From Psychrosphaera haliotis (lineage in GTDB: Bacteria > Pseudomonadota > Gammaproteobacteria > Enterobacterales > Alteromonadaceae): a stretch of 64,000 nucleotides of DNA. The position numbers were made by a program, and so were the translations under genes. The DNA is taken from assembly GCF_039523615.1 (NCBI RefSeq), contig NZ_BAAAFQ010000004.1:682001-746000 (forward strand), read 5' to 3'. The notes beneath the pieces were generated by a model that saw only the letters and a list, made by a program, of their open reading frames with translations, had not been told where the DNA came from and did no database searches. This document shows positions 1 to 8,641 of the stretch, piece by piece; position 1 is the stretch's first letter, and each line of letters opens with the position of its first letter.

Positions 1-81
1 TAATGCCAAAAATATAATTGCAGCGATACCTAACGCGACAAAAAAACCAACTAATACTTCTACTTTTTTTGATGTCATCAT
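1..81 (-). CDS. mlaD: MlaD, phospholipid-transport substrate-binding subunit (N-terminal fragment)
   Basis: Only the first 27 codons lie in the window; the gene runs off the left edge. The visible protein starts M-M-T-S-K-K-V-E-V-L-V-G and goes into a hydrophobic segment, as expected for the single inner-membrane anchor of MlaD, whose MCE domain would lie outside. It starts 11 bp after mlaE on the same strand, the usual mlaF-mlaE-mlaD order. Two ATGs stand side by side (81 and 78); the AAGGA ribosome site is better spaced for the one at 78. Confidence 0.85.
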   Translation of the reverse strand, partial: MMTSKKVEVLVGFFVALGIAAIIFLAL

Positions 82-92
82 CTTTCCTTAAA

Positions 93-869
93 TTAGCTAC
101 CGAACATTACGGCAGTTAATACAAAATCTAAACCTAGAACGGCTAACGAAGCTTGCACAACAGTTTGTGTGGTTGCTTGGCTAATTCCTTCTGAAGTAGG
201 TACCGCGTCATAACCTCTATATAATGCAATCCAAGTTACAACAAATGCAAATACAACACTTTTAATTACGCCATTTAAAACGTCATCTTGGAAGTCTACG
301 CTCGCTTGCATGATTGACCAAAAGCTTCCATGATCAACGCCAAGCCATTCAACACCAACTAAGTGTCCGCCTAGGATTCCCACAGAGGAAAATAGTAAAG
401 CAAGAATTGGCATGCTAAAGACACCAGCCCAAAATCTTGGTGCAACAACACGCTTAATTGGGTCTACCGCCATCATTTCAAGCGATGTTAACTGTTCAGT
501 CGCTTTCATTAAACCAATTTCAGCGGTTAACGCAGAGCCCGCACGACCAGCAAATAATAGTGCCGTCACTACTGGACCTAACTCTCTTAACAGGGCTAGT
601 GATACCATTGGACCTAAGCTGTCTTCTGCCCCGTAATCAATTAAAACCGTATAACCTTGTAGGGCTAGTACCATGCCAATAAATAAACCAGATACCAAAA
701 TTATAATGAGCGATTGAACGCCAACTACATATATTTGCTTAATAAATAATGGAAACGCCTTAAATATGTTAAAACGCCCAAAAATCGCACCTATTAATAA
801 GGCTGTTGCCCTTCCAATAGACGCCATTTTTTCAATGGTGTTTTTTCCTAACGACTGTAAGGCTTTCAT
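93..869 (-). CDS. mlaE: MlaE, ABC transporter permease for phospholipid transport
   Basis: Inner-membrane permease of the MlaFEDB complex, which moves phospholipids between the inner membrane and the periplasmic carrier and keeps the outer-membrane lipid asymmetric. The 258-residue protein has the family length (E. coli about 260) and several membrane segments, with the MlaE-family stretch G-P-V-V-T-A-L-L-F-A-G-R-A-G near residues 98-111. The start overlaps the mlaF stop by 4 bp (ATGA), so the two are translationally coupled, and mlaD follows at once. Identification is from sequence and operon order. Confidence 0.96.
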   Translation of the reverse strand: MKALQSLGKNTIEKMASIGRATALLIGAIFGRFNIFKAFPLFIKQIYVVGVQSLIIILVSGLFIGMVLALQGYTVLIDYGAEDSLGPMVSLALLRELGPVVTALLFAGRAGSALTAEIGLMKATEQLTSLEMMAVDPIKRVVAPRFWAGVFSMPILALLFSSVGILGGHLVGVEWLGVDHGSFWSIMQASVDFQDDVLNGVIKSVVFAFVVTWIALYRGYDAVPTSEGISQATTQTVVQASLAVLGLDFVLTAVMFGS

Positions 870-1699
870 TTAGATCCCATCATAATATCTTGTTGCAATG
901 AATCTGCCGCAAAGTGAAATGGTACTGGTCCATCGGCTTCACCGCGTAAAAATTGTTGGACTAATTCAGAGTCACTTTCTAACAACTCTTCAGTTGTACC
1001 GTGACCAATAACTCGTTTGTCCGCCATAATGTATAAGTAATCAGCAATTTCCATCACTTCTTTCACATCATGTGACACTATAATACTGGTTAAGTTTAAT
1101 GAAGAATTTAAATCTCTTATTAATCGAACTAGAACACCCATTGATATTGGGTCTTGGCCAACAAAGGGTTCGTCAAACATAATCAAGTCTGGGTCTAGTG
1201 CAATTGAACGCGCTAATGCGGCTCTTCTTGCCATACCGCCCGATAATTCTGCAGGCATTAAATCGCGGGCACCACGTAAACCAACCGCTTCTAGTTTAAG
1301 TAATACCATAGTCCGCACAACATCTTCTGGCAAAGTGGTATGTTCACGTATTGGAAAAGCCACGTTGTCAAATACCGTCATATCGGTAAACAAGGCACCA
1401 CTTTGAAATAACATGCTCATTTTTTCGCGAACTTTATATAGGGCTGAACGCGATAATTTAGGAATATTACTACCAGCAACAAGGATGTCGCCAGTGTCAG
1501 GCATTAGCTGACCACCAATAAGACGTAGCATGGTTGTTTTACCGATACCACTGGGGCCCATTATTGCAGTGATCTTGCCTTTTGGAAATTTTAACGAGAT
1601 ATCATCGTAAATTACGCGGTCGCCTCGCGAAAACGTTACGTTTTTTAATTCCACCAACGCCTCTTGTTGGTGAATAGAATCAGACAAATTTTTAGTCAC
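866..1699 (-). CDS. mlaF: MlaF, ABC transporter ATPase for phospholipid transport
   Basis: Cytoplasmic ATPase that powers the Mla lipid transporter. The 277-residue protein has Walker A (GPSGIGKT, residues 48-55), an LSGGM signature (152-156) and Walker B ending in DEP (172-178). The signature is LSGGM rather than LSGGQ, as in other MlaF proteins. It is the first gene of the visible minus-strand mlaF-mlaE-mlaD run and diverges from the yrbG-kdsD run, so the two clusters share the 1700-1920 interval as promoter region. In E. coli these two sets of genes lie on one strand, so the divergence here is a local rearrangement. Confidence 0.96.
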   Translation of the reverse strand: MTKNLSDSIHQQEALVELKNVTFSRGDRVIYDDISLKFPKGKITAIMGPSGIGKTTMLRLIGGQLMPDTGDILVAGSNIPKLSRSALYKVREKMSMLFQSGALFTDMTVFDNVAFPIREHTTLPEDVVRTMVLLKLEAVGLRGARDLMPAELSGGMARRAALARSIALDPDLIMFDEPFVGQDPISMGVLVRLIRDLNSSLNLTSIIVSHDVKEVMEIADYLYIMADKRVIGHGTTEELLESDSELVQQFLRGEADGPVPFHFAADSLQQDIMMGSK

Positions 1700-1920
1700 C
1701 GTGTCTCCGCGTAAATTAATGATATTTTTATAGACTGGCCATTGTATTCATTAATTACAAAATTAGCTACGCTTGAAATGTTAAAAATTATTAATATTCA
1801 CTTACGTTTACATCAGGCGAGTAAATTGATTAAGAATTGACTAAGTATAATCCAAAACAGCAATATATTTTGCTTTCTTAAGCGACTAAAGCCACAATAA
1901 CACCAATATTTATTCAACAT
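1700..1920. other. Divergent intergenic region between mlaF and yrbG
   Basis: This AT-rich 221 bp must hold the promoter of mlaF (leftward) and of the yrbG-kdsD-lpt run (rightward). On the plus strand I see a perfect TATAAT at 1846-1851. I could not pick a convincing minus-strand promoter for mlaF, and no operator palindrome is evident. Confidence 0.6.
1846..1851 (+). promoter_or_regulatory. Candidate -10 element for the yrbG-kdsD-kdsC-lpt run
   Basis: A consensus TATAAT lies about 70-90 bp before the yrbG start. The -35 partner is unclear: TTGATT ends only 14 bp upstream, which is short. It is the best promoter match in the gap, but the call rests on one hexamer. Confidence 0.35.
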
Positions 1921-2904
1921 TTGTTAAGTTTTTCTATCATGCTAATTGCTTCAATTATTCTTCTTTTGTCATTCGCAGTATTAGTCTGGGGTGCCGACAA
2001 ATTTGTCTATGGTGCTTCTGGGCTGGCAAAGAATTTAGGAATATCTCCGCTTATAATAGGCTTAACTATTGTTGCGATGGGATCATCAGCGCCAGAAATT
2101 ATGGTTTCTGCCAATGCGGCTTTAAAAGGCGCTACGGATACATCAGTCGGCAATGCATTGGGATCAAATATAACCAATATATTATTGGTCCTTGGCGTTA
2201 CAACTCTCGTGCGTCCACTTTTTGTATCTTCATCAACACTCTACAGAGAAATGCCAATTCTACTCGGTTTTACATTATTGGCCTGGTGGGTATTGGCTGA
2301 CAACTATTTATCGTTAGTAGAAGGTTTTGTATTACTTGCTTTATTCTTTGGCTTTATTGGTTATTTAATCTTTTTGTCTAAAAGCAAAAAGGACGGGGAA
2401 ACCGATCTCCTACTGGCTGAAACCGAGAGTGAAATTCCTGATAACTTACCGACCAAAAATGCAATATTTTGGGTTGTTGCGGGCCTAATAATGTTGCCAT
2501 TAAGTTCACACTTTTTAGTAGACTCAGCGGTCATAATTGCCCAACACTTTGGAATAAGCGAACTTGTAATAGGACTTACGATAATTGCTATTGGTACAAG
2601 CTTACCAGAACTCGCCGCCAGCGTTGCCAGCGTGCTTAAAGGTGAAGATGATATGGCTATTGGCAATATCATTGGTTCTAATATTTTTAATATTCTAGCT
2701 GTTTTAGGTATTGGAGCGGTCATCAATCCTAGTGTAATTGACCCATCAGCCGCATCACGAGATATATTTGTAATGATAGCCGCGACTATAATGCTTCTGG
2801 TTATGGCCATGAGCTTTGCTCAAAGAAAACGTCAAATAAACCGTATTGAAGGTGCTATCTTGTTAAGCGCATTTATCGGCTATCAATTTGTGCTATTTGC
2901 ATAA
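1921..2904 (+). CDS. yrbG: Calcium/sodium antiporter family protein (YrbG/CaxA type)
   Basis: Inner-membrane cation/Ca2+ exchanger. The protein has the two inverted repeats of the family, each with a G-(S/T)-S-x-P-E motif: GSSAPE near residue 58 and GTSLPE near residue 225, each preceded by an I-I-G-L-T-I stretch and followed by a G-S-N-I motif. The longest frame opens with TTG at 1921, but the ATG at 1939 gives an N terminus that lines up better with E. coli YrbG and is the more likely start (321 aa). It is followed 15 bp later by kdsD, the order also seen in E. coli. The physiological substrate is not settled for this subfamily. Confidence 0.9.
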   Translation: MLSFSIMLIASIILLLSFAVLVWGADKFVYGASGLAKNLGISPLIIGLTIVAMGSSAPEIMVSANAALKGATDTSVGNALGSNITNILLVLGVTTLVRPLFVSSSTLYREMPILLGFTLLAWWVLADNYLSLVEGFVLLALFFGFIGYLIFLSKSKKDGETDLLLAETESEIPDNLPTKNAIFWVVAGLIMLPLSSHFLVDSAVIIAQHFGISELVIGLTIIAIGTSLPELAASVASVLKGEDDMAIGNIIGSNIFNILAVLGIGAVINPSVIDPSAASRDIFVMIAATIMLLVMAMSFAQRKRQINRIEGAILLSAFIGYQFVLFA

Positions 2905-2919
2905 TTTAATGAGGTAAAA

Positions 2920-3885
2920 ATGAATTCACTTATAGCGTCTGCCTTAAAAGTAATTGCTATTGAAAAAACAGCGATTGAAAACTTAGCAAGCTCTTGTAAC
3001 AACGACTTTGTATCAGCATGTAATGCAATTTTAGCCTGTAAAGGTCGCGTTATTGTGACTGGCATGGGAAAGTCTGGCCACATAGCCAATAAAATTGCCG
3101 CTACTCTAGCAAGTACAGGAACACCTGCATTTTACGTACACCCGGGTGAAGCAAGCCACGGTGACCTTGGCATGTTCACAAAAGAAGACGTTGTTTTAGC
3201 ATTATCAAATAGTGGTGAGACAGGAGAGATTGTTACTTTATTACCTGTGTTAAAACGCTACGGTTGCGTGATTATATCTATGACAGGTAACTCTGAATCC
3301 ACTTTAGCTCAAAACAGCAATGTTCATTTATACTCAGGTGTTGAAGAAGAAGCTTGTCCGCTTGGTTTAGCTCCTACTGCTTCAACTACGGCTAGTCTAG
3401 TATTAGGTGACGCATTAGCGGTATCCTTGCTCGAAGCAAGAGGTTTCACCGCTGAAGATTTTGCACTTAGCCATCCAGGTGGAGCGCTAGGCCGAAAACT
3501 ATTATTAACAAACAAGGACATAATGCATACCCATGACCGAATTCCAATGGTCAGCGAAAAAGCGACATTAAAAGAAGCAATTATAGAAATGTCCGCAAAA
3601 GGTTTAGGGATGACAGGTGTAGTCAATGCAAACCAAGAATTGATTGGAATATTTACCGACGGTGATTTACGTCGTTGGTTAGATCACGCAGAATTTAGAA
3701 CAGACCTTAATATTACAAAAGTAATGACGTTAAGCTCAGTGGTGACGACGGCAAACATACTTGCCGCGGAAACGTTGACTTTAATGGAGTCTAAAAAAAT
3801 CAGTTGTTTATTTGTTGTTGATGAACAAAATAAACCTGTTGGCGCCTTAAACATGCATGACTTATTAAAGGCTGGAGTTATCTAA
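2920..3885 (+). CDS. kdsD: Arabinose-5-phosphate isomerase
   Basis: Converts D-ribulose 5-phosphate to D-arabinose 5-phosphate, the first committed step of Kdo synthesis for the LPS core, in the cytoplasm. The 321-residue protein has an N-terminal SIS sugar-isomerase domain (about 35-170, with GMGKSG and SNSGETGE motifs) and two C-terminal CBS domains (about 205-320). A GAGGT ribosome site precedes the ATG. The stop overlaps the kdsC start by one base (TAATG), so the two Kdo genes are coupled. Confidence 0.96.
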   Translation: MNSLIASALKVIAIEKTAIENLASSCNNDFVSACNAILACKGRVIVTGMGKSGHIANKIAATLASTGTPAFYVHPGEASHGDLGMFTKEDVVLALSNSGETGEIVTLLPVLKRYGCVIISMTGNSESTLAQNSNVHLYSGVEEEACPLGLAPTASTTASLVLGDALAVSLLEARGFTAEDFALSHPGGALGRKLLLTNKDIMHTHDRIPMVSEKATLKEAIIEMSAKGLGMTGVVNANQELIGIFTDGDLRRWLDHAEFRTDLNITKVMTLSSVVTTANILAAETLTLMESKKISCLFVVDEQNKPVGALNMHDLLKAGVI

Positions 3886-4451
3886 TGCAAAGATTTAGTC
3901 AATGGTACCAACCTTTACCAAGCGATGTTGTAGATAGAGCGAAAGCAATAAAGCTTCTGATTTGTGATATCGACGGTATTTTTTCCGATGGCTCTGTTTA
4001 TATGGGCAATAATGGCGAAGAACTAAAAGCATTCAATACTAAAGACGGTTTTGGATTAAAAGCACTCATGAACACGGGATGTCAGGTTGCGGTTATCACA
4101 GGAAGAAATTCTAAAATTGTAGAAAATCGAATGAACAGCCTTGGCGTGAAACATATTTATCAAGGTATGGAAACGAAACTCATTGGCTTTGAGCAACTCT
4201 GTGCTGACTTATCGGTAGAGGCCCATGAAGTAGCCTTTATTGGTGACGATTTTCCAGACGTTCCTGTTATGAAAAAAGTTGGCTTTGCCGTTTCAGTTAC
4301 CGATGGACATCCCTTTGTAAAAGAAATATCGCATTACGTTACGCAAACTCCTGGTGGCAAAGGTGCGGTAAGAGAGTTAACAGATTTAATCATTATGGCG
4401 CAACAAGGCGAAGACTACATCACCAGTCACTTTGAGGGTGCGAGCAGTTAA
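3885..4451 (+). CDS. kdsC: 3-deoxy-D-manno-octulosonate-8-phosphate phosphatase
   Basis: Haloacid-dehalogenase phosphatase that removes phosphate from Kdo-8-phosphate to give Kdo. The 188 residues equal the E. coli length. The catalytic D-x-D pair is at residues 28 and 30 (CDIDGIFSDG); the usual V-L-T after the first motif reads I-F-S here, a mild change. A later G-D-D-F-P-D supplies the acidic metal ligands. It overlaps kdsD upstream and lptC downstream by one base each (TAATG), which implies one transcript. Confidence 0.96.
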   Translation: MQRFSQWYQPLPSDVVDRAKAIKLLICDIDGIFSDGSVYMGNNGEELKAFNTKDGFGLKALMNTGCQVAVITGRNSKIVENRMNSLGVKHIYQGMETKLIGFEQLCADLSVEAHEVAFIGDDFPDVPVMKKVGFAVSVTDGHPFVKEISHYVTQTPGGKGAVRELTDLIIMAQQGEDYITSHFEGASS

Positions 4452-5008
4452 TGAGAACTAAACTCGTCATAATTTTAATTTTCATAGGTATTAGTTTATA
4501 TCTGTGGTTACCTGCTTTTAATACACTAAATGAATTTGATGATAGTGATGAGCCTGTATTAATACCGGACTTTACCGCTACACTCTTACATCAAGAAATG
4601 TTTAATGTTGAAGGTAAATTAAAACAGGAAGTTTTTTCACAGAAAATGGAACATTATGCTCAGCTTGCACTTACGTATTTTGAGCAGCCAGAGTTTATAA
4701 TTTACCAAGACGACAAACCCTTTTGGCGTTTAGCGGCAATGACGGGAAGTGTTCAAGATGGCCGGCTAACACTAGAAAATGACGTTACTATGTTCCAGCT
4801 TAATGATAATAAACTAGTGACTAGTATTGAAACTGAGTATATTGAAATTGATTTAGACTCTCAGCTCGTGGTTACCGATAAGCCTATTATTATTCGCGGC
4901 GAAAAAACGACTATTGAAGGCAAAGGCTTGCGTGCTGATTTAAAAGCCGAGCGAGTAACTTTAACAAAGCATGTAAGAACAATCTTAAAAGGAAATCAGG
5001 ATGACTAA
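4451..5008 (+). CDS. lptC: LptC, LPS export complex inner-membrane/periplasmic subunit
   Basis: Bitopic protein that receives LPS from the LptB2FG transporter and passes it to LptA. One membrane helix spans about residues 5-22, followed by a periplasmic beta-jellyroll. The 185-residue length is close to E. coli LptC (191). The start overlaps the kdsC stop by one base, and the last 8 bp overlap lptA. Sequence similarity in this family is low, so the call leans partly on position. Confidence 0.92.
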   Translation: MRTKLVIILIFIGISLYLWLPAFNTLNEFDDSDEPVLIPDFTATLLHQEMFNVEGKLKQEVFSQKMEHYAQLALTYFEQPEFIIYQDDKPFWRLAAMTGSVQDGRLTLENDVTMFQLNDNKLVTSIETEYIEIDLDSQLVVTDKPIIIRGEKTTIEGKGLRADLKAERVTLTKHVRTILKGNQDD

Positions 5009-5489
5009 GGTTTTAACTATTTTTTTAGCTTCACTATTACTAATCTGTCAAATGGCCATCGCTAATGATGACCTTGTTATCGACTCTGAAAACCAAGATC
5101 TAGATTACAAAAATAACACTATGTTTTTTAGTGGCAACGTGAAAATTCAGCAAGGTAGCTTAACTATTACTGCGGACGAGCTTTTTGTCATCACTAAAGA
5201 TGGCGTAGGAGAAAAGTTAATAGCCAAAGGTAAACCGGCCAAATTTATTCAGGACGATCCTGCCAGTGAGTTATTAGAAGCGAGTTCTAACGAAATTGTA
5301 TATATGATTAACGATCGAGTTTTGGAGCTAAACGGCGAAGCTAAATATAAGCAAGGCAGCTCAATTGTTGAAAGTGGCAATATTGTCTTTGATTTAAATG
5401 CTCAGCGAGTTAAAGCAGACGGCGATAAATCAACAGGTGGCCGTGTAACAACGACTATTAAAACAAAAAAAACACAGCCAAATAACTAA
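5001..5489 (+). CDS. lptA: LptA, periplasmic LPS bridge protein
   Basis: Forms the periplasmic beta-jellyroll bridge that carries LPS from LptC to the outer-membrane LptD. A signal peptide covers about residues 1-21, ending in a good A-I-A cleavage site. The OstA-type jellyroll follows (FSGNVKIQQGSLTITAD near 45). The C-terminal tail is lysine- and threonine-rich. It overlaps lptC by 8 bp and is 16 bp from lptB. Confidence 0.94.
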   Translation: MTKVLTIFLASLLLICQMAIANDDLVIDSENQDLDYKNNTMFFSGNVKIQQGSLTITADELFVITKDGVGEKLIAKGKPAKFIQDDPASELLEASSNEIVYMINDRVLELNGEAKYKQGSSIVESGNIVFDLNAQRVKADGDKSTGGRVTTTIKTKKTQPNN

Positions 5490-5505
5490 GTAGAGAAAAC
5501 CTAAT

Positions 5506-6231
5506 ATGACCAAGTTGGTGGCCAAGCATTTAGCCAAATCTTATAAAAGTAGACAAGTTGTTAAAGATGTAAGCCTGTCGGTTGAAGCCGGACAAGTTGT
5601 GGGTTTACTAGGACCTAATGGCGCAGGCAAAACAACCACGTTTTATATGATTGTAGGTCTTGTACCAAATGATAAAGGCGTTATCCAACTCGACGAAAAC
5701 GATTTAAGTCATGAGCCTATGCACGTAAGAGCTCGTAAAGGTATCGGTTATCTTCCACAAGAGTCTTCGATATTTAAAAAGCTTACGGTTTCACAAAACA
5801 TCATGTCAGTTCTAGAAATGCGCAAAGACATTGATGCTAACCAGCAAGCAGACTTGTTAGATGATCTTATTGCGGAGTTTCATATCGATCATATACGGGA
5901 CAGCCTTGGTATGGCCTTATCTGGCGGTGAACGTCGCAGGGTAGAGATTGCACGTGCTTTAGCGGCAGATCCAAAAATTATTCTTTTAGACGAACCTTTT
6001 GCAGGTGTTGATCCTATCTCGGTGATAGATATCAAAAAAATAATCCAACAATTAACTGCAAAGGGAATAGGTGTTCTTATTACTGACCATAATGTCCGTG
6101 AAACACTTGATGTCTGTGAAAAAGCCTATATCGTAAGTCATGGGGAGCTAATTGCCGAAGGAACTCCTTCACAGGTACTAGAAAGTGACATTGTGAAGAA
6201 AGTTTATCTTGGTGACCAGTTCAAACTTTGA
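5506..6231 (+). CDS. lptB: LptB, LPS export ABC transporter ATPase
   Basis: Cytoplasmic ATPase of LptB2FGC that drives LPS out of the inner membrane. Walker A GPNGAGKT lies at 36-43, the LSGGE signature at 138-142 and Walker B KIILLDEP at 157-164; the switch histidine follows in LITDHN. The 241-residue length matches E. coli. LptF and LptG are not in the window, as is usual because they sit elsewhere. Confidence 0.97.
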   Translation: MTKLVAKHLAKSYKSRQVVKDVSLSVEAGQVVGLLGPNGAGKTTTFYMIVGLVPNDKGVIQLDENDLSHEPMHVRARKGIGYLPQESSIFKKLTVSQNIMSVLEMRKDIDANQQADLLDDLIAEFHIDHIRDSLGMALSGGERRRVEIARALAADPKIILLDEPFAGVDPISVIDIKKIIQQLTAKGIGVLITDHNVRETLDVCEKAYIVSHGELIAEGTPSQVLESDIVKKVYLGDQFKL

Positions 6232-6283
6232 TATTTTGTTAGTACAAATAAGTTTATTTTAGTCAGTACTTTACTGGGATCAA

Positions 6284-7777
6284 ATGAGACCAACACTACA
6301 ACTTAAAATGGGTCAGCAGTTAACTATGACCCCTCAATTACAACAAGCAATTCGTTTGTTGCAATTGTCGTCGTTAGAACTGCAACAAGAAATCCAAGAA
6401 GCCTTGGACAGCAACCCCTTGTTAGAAAATGACGAGGAGCATGGTTCTGTTGAGCATATTGAACTCCCTAAAGACAATCACGACCGCCATGAAAATGAAG
6501 CCGCATCTAATTCAAATGACGATGAAATTGAATGGACCAAAGATGAACGTGATACCAACGAAAACATTCAAGAACAAACAATAGGTGACGAGCTCCCTAC
6601 TGACTCTAGTTGGGACGATTACATGAGTGCGGCTCCTGCTAGCTCAGGCCCAGCCTACGAAGGCGAAGACACCGTTTACCAGGGTGAAACAACGCTGGAT
6701 ATTCAAGACCATCTAAAGTGGCAACTTAATCTTTCTCCTTTTTCAGAACATGACTTAGCCATTGCTACCGCGATTATTGACGCCATCGATGATAAAGGCT
6801 TTTTGACCGTATCAACAGAAGACATCGTAGAGTCTGTAGATATTGAAGATGTTGAAATTGAAGAAGTAGAGGCCGTATTAAAGCGTATCCAACACTTTGA
6901 TCCTATTGGTGTTGCTACCCGAGGCTTGCAAGAATGCCTACTTGTTCAGTTGCAACAATATAGTATTGATACGCCTTTTAGACAGGAAGCTATTGATTTA
7001 ATTGCCGAGAATATCGACCTACTGGCTAATCGCGATTACCGTACCATTCTCCGTAAAACAAAATTAAAAGAAAATGACTTAAAAGAAGCCTTAGAGCTCA
7101 TTCAGTCTCTGAACCCAAACCCTGCTAGCTTAGTTATTAAAGATGAAATTGACTATGTAATTCCAGATGTTAGCGTAATTAAGAAAAAAGGTCGTTGGTT
7201 AGTAGAGCTAAATCCCAATTCTATGCCTAAAATTAAAGTGAACGAACAGTACGCTTCACTGTCTAAAACTTCAACTAATAGCTCTGATGCTCAATTTGTT
7301 CGTTCACACTTACAAGAAGCAAAATGGTTTATTAAAAGTTTAGAAAGCAGAAACGACACTTTATTGAAGGTATCAAATTGTATAGTACAGCAGCAACAAG
7401 CCTTTTTTGAATATGGTCCAGAAGCTATGAAGCCAATGGTTCTAAACGATGTAGCAGAAATGGTTGATATGCATGAGTCCACAATATCACGTGTGACAAC
7501 ACAAAAATTCATGCACACTCCCAGAGGAATCTTTGAATTAAAGTACTTCTTCTCTAGCCACGTTAGCACCGAAAATGGTGGTGAATGTTCATCAACCGCA
7601 ATTAGAGCTTTAATTAGAAAGTTAGTTGCCGCTGAAAACCAAGTAAAACCGTTAAGTGACAGTAAGATTGCCGATATTCTGGCCGAACAGGGCATCCAAG
7701 TAGCCAGAAGAACTATCGCAAAATACCGGGAGTCGTTAAACATTCCCCCTTCAAACCAGAGAAAACGATTGGTGTAA
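6284..7777 (+). CDS. rpoN: RNA polymerase sigma-54 factor
   Basis: Alternative sigma factor that recognises -24/-12 promoters and needs an AAA+ activator such as NtrC. The N-terminal glutamine/leucine-rich region I (LKMGQQLTMTPQLQQAIRLL, from residue 7) contacts the activator. An acidic region II covers about 50-130, and the C-terminal RpoN box ARRTIAKYRE is at 474-483. Length 497 (E. coli 477), the extra residues being in the acidic linker. The same window carries its likely client glnA and the activator glnG. Confidence 0.97.
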   Translation: MRPTLQLKMGQQLTMTPQLQQAIRLLQLSSLELQQEIQEALDSNPLLENDEEHGSVEHIELPKDNHDRHENEAASNSNDDEIEWTKDERDTNENIQEQTIGDELPTDSSWDDYMSAAPASSGPAYEGEDTVYQGETTLDIQDHLKWQLNLSPFSEHDLAIATAIIDAIDDKGFLTVSTEDIVESVDIEDVEIEEVEAVLKRIQHFDPIGVATRGLQECLLVQLQQYSIDTPFRQEAIDLIAENIDLLANRDYRTILRKTKLKENDLKEALELIQSLNPNPASLVIKDEIDYVIPDVSVIKKKGRWLVELNPNSMPKIKVNEQYASLSKTSTNSSDAQFVRSHLQEAKWFIKSLESRNDTLLKVSNCIVQQQQAFFEYGPEAMKPMVLNDVAEMVDMHESTISRVTTQKFMHTPRGIFELKYFFSSHVSTENGGECSSTAIRALIRKLVAAENQVKPLSDSKIADILAEQGIQVARRTIAKYRESLNIPPSNQRKRLV

Positions 7778-7811
7778 TACACCCATTTTATCAATTAAGA
7801 AGGAAGTGCAT

Positions 7812-8099
7812 ATGCAAATTAATTTAACTTGTCGTCATGTCGATGCAACAGAGTCTTTAAAAGAGTATGTTGATACGAAATTTGCAAAGTTACAGCGTCA
7901 TTTTGACCACATTAACAACGTCCATGTGATTTTAGACGTTGAAAAGCTAAGCCAAAAAGCAGAAGCGACCATGCATGTTAACGGTGGAGAGCTCTTTGCT
8001 ACATCGGAGCATACAGATATGTATGCTGCTATTGACTCATTAATTGATAAACTTGATCGTCAAGTTATTAAGCATAAAGAAAAGTTAATTCGACACTAA
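7812..8099 (+). CDS. hpf: Ribosome hibernation promoting factor, short form
   Basis: Binds the ribosome decoding region in stationary phase and promotes 100S dimers. The 95-residue protein is close to E. coli Hpf across its whole length, including HVNGGE and DMYAAIDxLIDKL. A GTG at 7806 could open the frame, but it overlaps the AGGAAG ribosome site; the ATG at 7812 has correct spacing and gives the family's usual M-Q start. It lies 34 bp after rpoN. Confidence 0.95.
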   Translation: MQINLTCRHVDATESLKEYVDTKFAKLQRHFDHINNVHVILDVEKLSQKAEATMHVNGGELFATSEHTDMYAAIDSLIDKLDRQVIKHKEKLIRH

Positions 8100-8116
8100 C
8101 TTCTCTCATTAAAATT

Positions 8117-8139
8117 AAAGTGCCAAGGACGGTACTTTT
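8117..8139 (+). terminator. Possible weak hairpin between hpf and ptsN
   Basis: AAAGTGCC and GGTACTTT pair over 8 bp (one G-U) around a 6-base loop, followed by only a short T stretch. It may be an attenuating or processing hairpin rather than a full terminator. Confidence 0.3.
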
Positions 8140-8189
8140 AATCCATCTTTTGAGATAAGATCAAAAGAAAATAGCAGTAAAATAAAACC

Positions 8190-8639
8190 ATGAATGTAAA
8201 GTTACTTCTGCAACCTGACTGCACAAAAGTGCTGGCAGACTGCCAAAGCAAGAAAAAGATCCTAGAGCATATTGCCGAGATTGCTAGTACTAAGTTACCT
8301 GATCTAACTTGCACAGATATATTGGCGAGTCTAATGAATCGCGAAAAACTAGGAAGTACAGGAATAGGAAATGGTGTAGCCATTCCTCATGGAAAAATCA
8401 CCCCAAAAGGTGAACCAGTCGCGGTATTATTGGTTAGTCACCCTGGAATAAATTACGACGCGATTGATAATCGCCCAGTAGACGTATTTTTTGCACTATT
8501 AGTGCCTGAAGATCAATGTGATGTGCATCTTCAAACGCTTGCGTCTATTGCAGAAATCTTTGATAACAAAGATATGCTGAAACGAATTAGAAGTGCCGAA
8601 ACAGATAACGACTTATACAACGTAATTGAAGCTGCTTAA
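8190..8639 (+). CDS. ptsN: PTS IIA-like nitrogen regulatory protein
   Basis: Terminal phosphoacceptor of the nitrogen PTS (PtsP-NPr-EIIA-Ntr), a regulator rather than a sugar transporter; in relatives it controls potassium uptake and nitrogen or stress responses. The 149-residue protein has the EIIA active-site histidine at 67 in GIGNGVAIPHGKI. It starts 90 bp after hpf without a strong ribosome site and is followed at once by rapZ. Confidence 0.95.
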   Translation: MNVKLLLQPDCTKVLADCQSKKKILEHIAEIASTKLPDLTCTDILASLMNREKLGSTGIGNGVAIPHGKITPKGEPVAVLLVSHPGINYDAIDNRPVDVFFALLVPEDQCDVHLQTLASIAEIFDNKDMLKRIRSAETDNDLYNVIEAA

Positions 8640-8641
8640 TC